8,133 nt of DNA from Bacteroidales bacterium (lineage in GTDB: Bacteria; Bacteroidota; Bacteroidia; Bacteroidales; SMBSF39). The translations under genes and the position numbers were made by a program. Below the pieces are notes generated by a model, which did no database searches, had not been told where the DNA came from, and worked only from the letters and a program-made list of their open reading frames with translations. This document shows positions 1 to 6,083 of the stretch, one piece after another. Within the stretch, counting starts at the first letter, position 1, and every line of letters starts with the position of its first letter. The stretch covers positions 1 through 8,133 of the forward strand of contig JAIOSH010000531.1 in the NCBI GenBank assembly GCA_021107685.1, read 5' to 3'.

Positions 1-205
1 TCCTGTAAAAAACAGTTTAAATATTGATTCTCAGGAATTGATTGAAAACATTCAAGTATTTAATTATCTTGGAAGCCTTGTTTTTGAGCAAAATTGCAAT
101 AGTAATTCCGTAAAATTAAACACATCCGATTTTATTAAAGGAATGTATTTGATCCAAATCAATACAACCAACGGAATTTCAACAAAAAGATTAGTAATTC
201 AATAA
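1..205 (+). CDS. C-terminal end of a T9SS-secreted protein (partial, type A sorting domain)
   Basis: Only the last 67 codons are inside the window; the frame is open from base 2 to a TAA at 203-205. The peptide begins PVKNSLNID, matching the 'NP(x)NxLxI' opening of T9SS type A sorting domains. It then has the usual beta-sandwich landmarks: a VFNYLGSLV strand, a GMYLIQI strand ('G.Y.v.i') and a terminal TKRLVIQ ('.kklvv.'). By family knowledge this tail directs a signal-peptide-bearing protein through the outer membrane and is then removed or used for surface anchoring. The functional domain lies upstream and cannot be identified. It is the only + strand gene and converges on the - strand series, with a terminator immediately after it. 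Confidence 0.85.
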   Translation, partial: PVKNSLNIDSQELIENIQVFNYLGSLVFEQNCNSNSVKLNTSDFIKGMYLIQINTTNGISTKRLVIQ

Positions 206-221
206 AACTCAATCTTAAAAT

Positions 222-261
222 AAAAAAAAGTTGTCTAATCAATTTTAGGCAGCTTTTTTTT
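222..261 (+). terminator. Hairpin terminator between convergent genes
   Basis: A 17-bp stem (222-238 with 245-261) encloses a 6-nt loop (239-244). On the + strand transcript all positions pair, two of them as G-U. The stem is A-rich on the left and ends in eight U on the right, typical of an intrinsic terminator 16 nt after the stop of the T9SS gene. Read on the - strand the two wobble pairs become A-C mismatches, so termination of the - strand series here is possible but weaker. The stem base overlaps the stop codon of the PD40 relic frame at 260-262. Confidence 0.8.
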
Positions 262-370
262 ATTTATTAGCTAACTTTGTAACTAATAAAAAGACTGATG
301 AATACTCTTTGGAGTTTATAGGATGACCCAGGTTAATAGGTTCTCCCCAATCTTTCCCAGTCCTTTCCAA
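260..370 (-). pseudogene. PD40 (WD40-like) beta-propeller relic, out of frame
   Basis: The - strand frame from about 370 down to a TAA at 260-262 encodes GKDWGEPINLGHPINSKEY and then 12 less recognisable residues. This is a characteristic PD40 blade segment. It aligns with WTEPINMGHEINTPE in the neighbouring propeller at 1892-2746, sharing W, EPIN, GH and IN. The frame has a TGA just upstream and no start codon of its own. The first half overlaps the last codons of the MBL-like gene in a different frame. The codons differ from the neighbouring copy at many third positions, so it is an old remnant and not a recent duplication. I interpret it as what is left of a PD40 protein or domain after a deletion that joined it to the MBL gene. 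Confidence 0.6.
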
Positions 371-965
371 GATCAAGAATCAGTTGCCTTTCGAATATTA
401 TGGAAGGTAAAACCAGTTCGTACCCTGATTTTAGATCATCTGCTATTCTTTGGCAATATTTCATCCAATTAGAATGTAAAACATGGTCATCTTTACTAAA
501 GTCGTCCCCTTTCAATATATTTCTTGATCGTTCGGCTTTTCGTGTAAATACTGTTATCTGCCCCTGAACCAGATTTTCGAGATTATCCTGATTCTCTATC
601 ATTTGATTACAATGATCTTTTTGCGCTATGATGCTCAAATTATTAAAAAGTACATTTCCTCCAGTTTCACGAATGTTTGATCCTGTATTAATAATGAAAT
701 TGTAATTTTTACTATTGAATTCGTTTTCGATTATTTTATTGTATTCAAGCTGTATTTCAGTCCCCCAGTTTGAATTGAAAACTACAATGCCTTTGTCTGT
801 GTTTAACGCCAATTGATTACCCGAGCCGTTTTCTCTACTAACAATAATTACATTATCACTTATGCGATTTGATATTAGCGAGATAGGGGTTTGCGGAAGA
901 GATTGATTGCTGACATTAATAAAACAAATAATTCCGATAAATGTCCAATAAGTTCTTTTTCTCAT
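333..965 (-). CDS. Truncated, metal-site-less metallo-beta-lactamase-fold protein
   Basis: A 210-residue protein with a hydrophobic N-terminus (about residues 5-20) that suggests export. Residues 38-110 follow the first half of an MBL fold: a VIIVSRENGSGNQLALNTDKGIVVFNS-like strand pair, a helix (EYNKIIENEF), then INTGSNIRETGGN at 92-104. In active relatives that last segment reads 'INTHxHxDHTGGN'. Here the four ligands are G95, N97, R99 and E100, so zinc cannot be bound in the usual way. Residues 120-190 resemble the helical insert seen in secreted Bacteroidota MBL proteins, ending LPSIIFERQLILDLG, where relatives continue with 'DLTLELIYFG' and the second metal half. That half is absent: the reading ends WERLGRTY, and a PD40 relic lies in another frame at the end. 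It starts 7 nt after the preceding PD40 gene, with no Shine-Dalgarno. It is either a decaying gene or a repurposed non-catalytic fragment; the family assignment is by pattern only. Confidence 0.7.
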   Translation of the reverse strand: MRKRTYWTFIGIICFINVSNQSLPQTPISLISNRISDNVIIVSRENGSGNQLALNTDKGIVVFNSNWGTEIQLEYNKIIENEFNSKNYNFIINTGSNIRETGGNVLFNNLSIIAQKDHCNQMIENQDNLENLVQGQITVFTRKAERSRNILKGDDFSKDDHVLHSNWMKYCQRIADDLKSGYELVLPSIIFERQLILDLGKDWERLGRTY

Positions 966-972
966 TTTATAA

Positions 973-1881
973 TTATCTTAATAGGTTCGGTTTTAACTCA
1001 TTAATAAATGAAGTATTAACCCAGTTAATACCTTCACGTGACATATAAAATAAATATTTACCATCAGGTGAAACGGATGGAAACAAACCCCAACCCAGAT
1101 TAAGCTTAATACGCTCTGACCATGATCCATCACTCATTCTGTAATGCATATTGAGTTTCACTGATGTTTTATCTTCGTTGGATGATTCAATGATCATATA
1201 GCTTTCATCGGGAGCAACAAATAATCCTAATTCTCTTACATTATCTGAATTAATAATCTTTCCAAGTTTTACAGGCTCCGTATAATTACCATCAATTTTT
1301 CTGGAAACATACATTTCATGCTTTGTCCCTTCTCTACTTGCATTTGCATTATAACGTGTAAAATAAATCGATCCATTTTGGGTAATACTTCGTATTGCTT
1401 CAGAGCTATTAGTGTTAATTATTGGAGAAACCTGAACCGCCTCAGACCAAATGTTGCCTATCCGCTCAACAAACCAAATATCACCTCTTGAATCGAAGAA
1501 TAGTTGGTTTCCATCGGATGAGAAAACAGGGTTGTCAAAAGAGTAATCCTTGTGAGAAAAGACAATTTCTGGCATAGTCCATTTTCCATTTATCTCCTTT
1601 ATAAAAGAAATTTCAAAATAACGCGCTCCCTTGGGTTTCCCTGACCAATAAACTTCTTTCATGTCGGGTGAGTATATTGCAGCACTGTGTTCAAAATAAT
1701 CATCGCGAGATATAATCCCTGGTGCAAACAATTCAGGAGTGTCTCCAGGTGGCTTTTGTCCAAGGGATGGACCTTTCAATTCTAAATCAACAGTTATAAG
1801 CTCTGAATCTTCTTGTGCCGATATTGATATCCCATATAGCATGGCAAGCAAAACAATAATGACTTGACAAATTGATCTCAT
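973..1881 (-). CDS. Exported PD40-type (WD40-like) beta-propeller protein
   Basis: A 302-residue protein with a signal peptide at 1-22 (MRSICQ then a hydrophobic core, ending SISAQ). The mature N-terminus carries the family's 'LKGPxLGQKPPGxTPExFAPGIIS' segment (35-58). Repeated PD40 blade motifs follow: HSAAIYSPDMKEVYWS (65-80), NPVFSSDGNQLFFDS (117-131), SITQNGSIYFTR (165-176), FVAPDESYMIIESS (221-234) and PSVSPDGKYLFYMS (268-281). It ends in the family-typical INWVNTSFINELKP. Length and both ends match a complete member. No catalytic residues are expected; related propellers occur in periplasmic or surface proteins of unknown ligand. The start is fixed by a strong Shine-Dalgarno, and the preceding PD40 frame ends 10 nt upstream. 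It is a paralogue of that neighbour, with the same domain plan but clearly diverged sequence. Specific function unknown. Confidence 0.85.
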   Translation of the reverse strand: MRSICQVIIVLLAMLYGISISAQEDSELITVDLELKGPSLGQKPPGDTPELFAPGIISRDDYFEHSAAIYSPDMKEVYWSGKPKGARYFEISFIKEINGKWTMPEIVFSHKDYSFDNPVFSSDGNQLFFDSRGDIWFVERIGNIWSEAVQVSPIINTNSSEAIRSITQNGSIYFTRYNANASREGTKHEMYVSRKIDGNYTEPVKLGKIINSDNVRELGLFVAPDESYMIIESSNEDKTSVKLNMHYRMSDGSWSERIKLNLGWGLFPSVSPDGKYLFYMSREGINWVNTSFINELKPNLLR

Positions 1882-1886
1882 AAAAA

Positions 1887-1893
1887 CCCTCCT
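1887..1893 (-). promoter_or_regulatory. Strong Shine-Dalgarno (AGGAGGG) for the intact PD40 gene
   Basis: AGGAGGG on the - strand sits 5 nt before the ATG at 1879-1881 and overlaps the TAG stop of the upstream frame. Such a consensus site is unusual for Bacteroidota, and none of the other - strand starts visible here has one. It fixes the start of this gene and suggests translation independent of, or re-initiating after, the upstream frame. Confidence 0.65.
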
Positions 1894-2746
1894 ATTTTAA
1901 TTCCTTTGGTTTCAATTTCTCAATAATATCTGCTGATACCCAATATTTTCCTGAAATATTATTTCTTGTAGAACAAAAAAAGAAATACTCTCCATCAGGG
2001 CTTACCATAGGTAAAAAATCTATCTCAGGGGTATTAATCTCATGTCCCATGTTTATTGGTTCAGTCCATGTACCATCCTTCTTTTTAAAACCAATATACA
2101 AATCTATCTCGCCAATAGCACCAGGGATTTCTTCCGATCCAAAAATCAGATAACTCCCATCTAATGAAATAAATGGAGTTTCCCCATCATATTGGGGATG
2201 AAATTCTTCAATGATTTTTTTGTGGGGCAAGTATTTTCCCGACCCAAATTCGGAAACACACAATCCATTATGTCCCCCGAAATATATATTTTCGTTTGAG
2301 TCGAAAGTAAATTGCCAGTACAGGCCATTTTTTGTAAGATCAATACTCACATCCTCTTTTAAAGAATAACCCCCATCAACTTTTGTATATCTTATTATCT
2401 TGGTTTCCCTTCTTCTGGTACCTTCTGTAAATTCTGTATGTAAACAATACAGAAATCTGTTGTCAGTTGAAAAGACAGGAGTATCTCCATATTTTAAAAA
2501 GATAGCCGGTACTGACCAATATCCCTGGTTAATTTGAGAATGCCAGATATTACATCCTTGAGAATAGCCTGTTTCACTTTCAATCCATTCAGTCCAAAAT
2601 GCCTCATCCCCATTTTTTGAGAAAACCACATTACTGTGTCCCCCCACATAATTTGATACAATCCCCGGAGCAAATAATACCGGTATATTGCCTGGTTCAG
2701 CTTGTCCAAAATATTTTCCTTTAATTTCTGTATATTTTTTTTGAGA
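1892..2746 (-). CDS. PD40-type beta-propeller frame lacking a proper start; probable C-terminal half of an ankyrin-PD40 protein
   Basis: The frame is open from 2746 to a TAG at 1892-1894 but contains no ATG near its beginning. The first usable start is a GTG at 2645-2647, which would give 251 residues. However, the residues before that GTG are clearly conserved: KGKYFGQAEPGNIPVLFAPG matches the mature N-terminus of the neighbouring PD40 protein (KGPSLGQKPPGDTPELFAPG). The GTG is therefore not a convincing natural start. Blade motifs follow: SNVVFSKNGDEAFWTE, TPVFSTDNRFLYC, TPFISLDGSYLIFGS and LPMVSPDGEYFFFCS, ending YWVSADIIEKLKPKELK. No signal peptide is encoded. The first 26 nt overlap the end of the ankyrin gene. 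Removing one A from the run at 2735-2742 joins the two frames. It is either the downstream half of a frameshifted fusion gene, or it is expressed by slippage. Confidence 0.75.
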   Translation of the reverse strand, partial: SQKKYTEIKGKYFGQAEPGNIPVLFAPGIVSNYVGGHSNVVFSKNGDEAFWTEWIESETGYSQGCNIWHSQINQGYWSVPAIFLKYGDTPVFSTDNRFLYCLHTEFTEGTRRRETKIIRYTKVDGGYSLKEDVSIDLTKNGLYWQFTFDSNENIYFGGHNGLCVSEFGSGKYLPHKKIIEEFHPQYDGETPFISLDGSYLIFGSEEIPGAIGEIDLYIGFKKKDGTWTEPINMGHEINTPEIDFLPMVSPDGEYFFFCSTRNNISGKYWVSADIIEKLKPKELK

Positions 2747-3761
2747 TTAAAAAATCAACCACATCTTTCTTATCTTCTCGTTTTGCCAGTTGAAATGGAG
2801 TTTCCCCAACTTTTGTTTTAATATTTAGATTTGCACCACGACCCTCTAAAGTTTTAACAACTTCTAATCTTCCCGACTTAGCAGCATAATGCAATGGCGC
2901 ATATCCATAAATATCCCTGGCATTTACATCATATCCCTTTTTTAACAAGTCGTCAACTATCGCAAAAGATCCTCCTTTAACTGCAATATGAAGAGGTATA
3001 ATCCCGTGAGGAAGCAACTCGCTTATATCTCCTACCCTTAAAGTAATTTCATGGTATAACTTCCACAAACGTTTATTAAGTGCGAATTTTAAAATATCAA
3101 CCCCTTTTTGTCCGGAGACCGGGATTTCAGCATTTTTAACTAACAGAAAGTTTACAATATCTTCATACCCTCTCCATGCAGCAAGTGTAAGCGGGGTATC
3201 ACCATACGCATCAACAGCATTGATATTTGCACCATTTTCAACCAATGCCTTGATGACTTCGATTCCACCATCTTCCCTTGCTGCAATAAGAAGGGGTGTT
3301 CGCTTCCTTACATTCAAACTTTCGATAAATGCCCCATTTTCTATTAAAAACAAAACCATTTTATCGAACCCGTCCCAGGAAGCATAATGTAATGCCGTAT
3401 TACCTGATCGGCCAACAATATTAACATTAGCACCATATTCAAGCAACAAACCCGTTGCCTCAATATTCCCTCTTGAAGCTGTACTGTGAATAGGTGCTAT
3501 ATTGTTTACATCCCGGGCATTTACATCTGTGCCGTTTTTAACTAAGCATGAAACAATTTCAAAACTTGTGCCCCGGCAGGCCCAATGTAATGGTGTTCTC
3601 CCATTATCATCTTTAGAATTTATTAAATCAGGGGTTTTTGTAATCAGGATTTTTACTCTATCCAAATCATTATTTTTAACCGCTTCGTGGATTTCATCAG
3701 CACTTAATGCACTAAAAACAAATAGGCTGATTAGAATTGCAATGGCTCTTAATGTTTTCAT
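2721..3761 (-). CDS. Exported ankyrin-repeat protein
   Basis: A 346-residue protein with a signal peptide at 1-21 (core AIAILISLFVFSALSA, mature start DEIHEA). The rest is a stack of about ten ankyrin repeats of ~33 residues, at roughly 22-52, 53-86, 87-118, 119-152, 153-186, 187-219, a degenerate one at 220-252, then 253-285, 286-318 and a final partial one from 319. Typical 'GxTPLHxAxxxGxxxIVxxLLxxGAdvNaxD' signatures are seen at NGRTPLHWA, GNTALHYA, GDTPLTLA, GIIPLHIA and GYAPLHYA. Ankyrin stacks bind proteins; the signal peptide places this one in the periplasm or outside. It reads to a TAA after ISKKIYRN, but a +1 shift in the eight-A run four codons earlier leads directly into the PD40 frame, giving a 622-residue protein. 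The last four residues may therefore be frameshift product. It starts 26 nt after the T9SS propeller gene. Confidence 0.85.
   Translation of the reverse strand: MKTLRAIAILISLFVFSALSADEIHEAVKNNDLDRVKILITKTPDLINSKDDNGRTPLHWACRGTSFEIVSCLVKNGTDVNARDVNNIAPIHSTASRGNIEATGLLLEYGANVNIVGRSGNTALHYASWDGFDKMVLFLIENGAFIESLNVRKRTPLLIAAREDGGIEVIKALVENGANINAVDAYGDTPLTLAAWRGYEDIVNFLLVKNAEIPVSGQKGVDILKFALNKRLWKLYHEITLRVGDISELLPHGIIPLHIAVKGGSFAIVDDLLKKGYDVNARDIYGYAPLHYAAKSGRLEVVKTLEGRGANLNIKTKVGETPFQLAKREDKKDVVDFLISKKIYRN
2735..2742 (-). other. A8 run at the ankyrin/PD40 frame junction (frameshift or slippage site)
   Basis: Eight A on the - strand (TCA AAA AAA ATA in the ankyrin frame). With seven A the reading becomes TCA AAA AAA TAT ACA GAA, i.e. 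S-K-K-Y-T-E-I-K-G-K-Y, continuing without a stop through the whole PD40 domain. The span 1892-3761 is 1870 nt, and losing one base leaves exactly 623 codons. A ribosome would have to move +1. RNA polymerase slippage losing one A (or gaining two) would do the same. A simple homopolymer sequencing error or an inactivating mutation is equally compatible. Confidence 0.7.
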
Positions 3762-3787
3762 GATTGTTTTCTTATGTTCGAATTACT

Positions 3788-4903
3788 TTAAAATATCACG
3801 AATTTTTTGGAGGAGATTTTATTATTTTTCTTTAGTGTACAAAAATAAATTCCGGGAGAAAGATTTTTGTAATAACTATTATTTGAATCCCAGAAATGTT
3901 CGTGAACCCCTACTTGCTTTTCACCAATAAAAAGTGTTGCTATAGAATTTCCATTTGAATCAAACAGCTTTATTTCCACCGAAGTTTTCCGGTCCACATA
4001 ATATGAAACTTTTAATGTTGACTTTGCCGGATTTGGATAGATGTTAAATAACCCATCAGTATTTTGATTAGGCTTTTTTCCAATTCCAACAGTAATTTGT
4101 ATAAATTCCACTATATTTCCACCATAATCCGCCACTGCAAGAATATTGTCTTGTTGATTATAATAAAGCCCTGCCGGTTCCTGGTATCCACCGGAAACTT
4201 CTACAGGTGGTTCGGCAAGTGTGCTTTCAAATTTGTAAATCTTACCACCGTTGTGGGTGCTTACGTAAACATTATTAAACTGATCCATTGTAATTCCATC
4301 AAATAATCCCAGGTTAGTTTGGGTTGCAATATATAGGCTTGAGTCAGCAAGATCGATGGCATGTATTGGTGCATTAACAGCCCATGCCACAGCTAGTAAC
4401 CTGTTATTTGAATTGTCGAATACAACGTCCTGGAGGTACTGTGGAAAACCGGAGGAAACAAAAACAGTATAGCTTTGATTTTCGGTATCCACTTTAAATA
4501 TTTTGCCGCCAGCATCTACTACGTACAAATAGCCGGAAGTATCAGATGTAATGCCATCAAGCCAGGCAATTGCAGGAAGGTACATGTTAAAGATTACTTC
4601 CCCTGTTTGGAGGTCAAAGCCTTTTATGTATTTGTTGCACGATACAAAGAGGGTTTGTTCGAGCAAGTGTATTCCCAAACATTCGTTTAAACCCTCGGCA
4701 AATATCTCATACGAATTTCCCATATCGTAAGTTTCCAGGATTTTGCCATTACCATAGTTTGATACTAAATATCTGTTGTTTGCCGCATCAAAGCAAACAC
4801 TCTCGGGGTGGTTTAAAGTTTGTGATGTTAATGGAACAGAATACATTAAACAGATAGTAATGTAAAAAGTCATTTTTCTGAATAGTGGAATTGCATTTTT
4901 CAT
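3788..4903 (-). CDS. Secreted NHL/SMP-30-like six-bladed propeller with T9SS type A sorting domain
   Basis: A 371-residue protein. Residues 1-28 form a signal peptide (hydrophobic FYITICLMYSVPL, ending TSQ). Met11 is an alternative start that would give a shorter n-region. Six propeller blades follow, each with a 'P.gi..D..nnlYVad...g.I..' pattern: PESVCFDAANNRYLVSNYG, LGIHLLEQTLFVSC, LDGITSDTSGYLYVVDAGG, LQDVVFDNSNNRLLAVAW, FDGITMDQFNNVYVSTHNGG and PAGLYYNQQDNILAVADYGG. The sorting domain is residues ~285-371: FNIYPNPAKSTLKVSYY, a FDSNGNSIATL strand, LSPGIYFCTLK and the terminal SSKKFVIF. The protein is thus expected outside the cell or on its surface. SMP-30 relatives are lactonases with acidic metal ligands, which I cannot confirm here, so a binding role is as likely. 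It lies 12 nt after the amidase gene and 26 nt before the ankyrin gene. Confidence 0.85.
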   Translation of the reverse strand: MKNAIPLFRKMTFYITICLMYSVPLTSQTLNHPESVCFDAANNRYLVSNYGNGKILETYDMGNSYEIFAEGLNECLGIHLLEQTLFVSCNKYIKGFDLQTGEVIFNMYLPAIAWLDGITSDTSGYLYVVDAGGKIFKVDTENQSYTVFVSSGFPQYLQDVVFDNSNNRLLAVAWAVNAPIHAIDLADSSLYIATQTNLGLFDGITMDQFNNVYVSTHNGGKIYKFESTLAEPPVEVSGGYQEPAGLYYNQQDNILAVADYGGNIVEFIQITVGIGKKPNQNTDGLFNIYPNPAKSTLKVSYYVDRKTSVEIKLFDSNGNSIATLFIGEKQVGVHEHFWDSNNSYYKNLSPGIYFCTLKKNNKISSKKFVIF

Positions 4904-4915
4904 TTTATTATATTG

Positions 4916-6046
4916 TTAGTTAATTAATATACATTTTGTCGAATCTGAATATCTGCCAAAGTTTGAAACCGCTTGTTCCAATGTGCTTCCAAACTTTACA
5001 AATACTTCTTCATAATTACTCACCAAAAACGTAGTTTTAATACTTCCCATGTTATATTCCGTGCTGTAATCAAACAAATATTGTTCTACCGGCCCGCTTA
5101 AGAAAGCATGTATATCCAACATTTTAGCTGGTGTTTCACACGAAAAGTCAAGTGACGTAAAATCTAATGTTTTAATTTCCGGTGATGGTTGGGTTTTGAA
5201 ATATACCTTTAAATTTTTAAGGTCGCAAACGTAAGACCATTGTGTTCCACTCCAGCTAAATTTTTTCAGCATATCAAAACCGTAGTCAATTGCCGGTGAT
5301 TTTAACGGATCAAATTCTTTGATCATTTTTGCGCCGTAATTAAAAACTGGCATCTGATCGTTTTCCAAATCAATTATTTTGGTTCCACCAAAACCTTCAT
5401 ATTTTTTGATCAGCTCTAATTCTTTGGCATAAGGTACATTAGCAAGTGTTGGTATTGGTAGGTCGTCACCTTTATATACCACAACTTTTTCATCCAAAAA
5501 CTCAATTACTGCTGCATTCCCGTTGCAATCAGCCGCAAAGAAATGCCAGCTCCATCCTTCTATCGTCAAGTCATGCGCACTCTGTACAACTTGCTCAATC
5601 GATTCAAAACTATCCAGGACATACTGCATCCACAAACACATAAAAATTTTTGGCTTGGAATCATCAACAGGCCAGGTTGTACCTGCTAAAGACATTTCCG
5701 CAATAAACAATCCAGCTTCATTCATACCGCCATCCGGAAAATCCCGGCAAAATCTATTGAAAGTAACAGAACCATATTTGGAAGTCCATTCCATTGGAGG
5801 ATTTGGGACAGACTTGTTATATGCTAATTCAGTCCACGACTTGCACTGCTTTTGAACACCTCGTTTGTTAACAACAACAACTCCGTGGGCATGTTTACCT
5901 TTATCCAGGTTGTGTCCGGCAATCAATATCGAATCACTTTTCAACATAAAGGATGAGCAAGAATGCTCTTCTACCTCTTGAGCAATACCAATAAATGACA
6001 GACCTGGAATAGCAAGTAATAGTATTAAAAATCTAATTTTTTTCAT
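4916..6046 (-). CDS. Secreted choloylglycine-hydrolase-family (Ntn, C59-like) linear amide hydrolase
   Basis: A 376-residue protein with a signal peptide at 1-22 (core FLILLLAIPGLSFIGIA). The likely nucleophile is C30 in HSCSSF, so after signal removal (around A22) a propeptide of about seven residues must still be cut to expose the N-terminal Cys, as in the N-terminal nucleophile mechanism. Other family landmarks: AGHNLDKG at 43-50 (catalytic Asp position D48), DGGMNEAGL at 105-113, a SWHFFAADCNGNAAVIEF strand pair (166-183), LANVPY with N203, and SGTQWSYVCDLKNLKVYF (266-283). The Arg that precedes the Asp in bile salt hydrolases and penicillin V acylase ('GRNxD') is His45 here. The family hydrolyses linear amides such as bile-acid conjugates, penicillin V, N-acyl homoserine lactones or N-acyl amino acids; the substrate cannot be told from sequence. 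Residues after about 300 form a C-terminal region beyond the core motifs. It lies 37 nt after the permease gene. Confidence 0.85.
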   Translation of the reverse strand: MKKIRFLILLLAIPGLSFIGIAQEVEEHSCSSFMLKSDSILIAGHNLDKGKHAHGVVVVNKRGVQKQCKSWTELAYNKSVPNPPMEWTSKYGSVTFNRFCRDFPDGGMNEAGLFIAEMSLAGTTWPVDDSKPKIFMCLWMQYVLDSFESIEQVVQSAHDLTIEGWSWHFFAADCNGNAAVIEFLDEKVVVYKGDDLPIPTLANVPYAKELELIKKYEGFGGTKIIDLENDQMPVFNYGAKMIKEFDPLKSPAIDYGFDMLKKFSWSGTQWSYVCDLKNLKVYFKTQPSPEIKTLDFTSLDFSCETPAKMLDIHAFLSGPVEQYLFDYSTEYNMGSIKTTFLVSNYEEVFVKFGSTLEQAVSNFGRYSDSTKCILIN

Positions 6047-6083
6047 AACAAATTAATTATTAATGATATAATGAACAATAAAT

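Noticed and set aside
1892..2647. The 251-codon frame starting at GTG 2645-2647 as a complete gene
   Set aside because: The GTG falls inside the conserved propeller N-terminus; homologous residues continue upstream to about 2734, so the real coding frame is longer and lacks its own start.
2161..2709. Two - strand frames overlapping the PD40 region (2161-2343 and 2494-2709)
   Set aside because: They are out-of-frame shadows within the propeller coding sequence, with no family resemblance.
3502..3930. + strand open frame of 142 codons
   Set aside because: It lies antisense across the start of the ankyrin gene and the end of the T9SS propeller gene, both clearly coding; it has no recognisable domain.
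5446..5855. Two + strand open frames antisense to the amidase gene
   Set aside because: They are shadows of a well-supported family gene, with no domain, signal peptide or start context of their own.
6047..6083. Possible Bacteroidota promoter (TAnnTTTG) before the amidase gene
   Set aside because: The spacer is AT-rich and contains a partial match near the start codon, but no proper -7 element with a -33 TTTG at the right distance.
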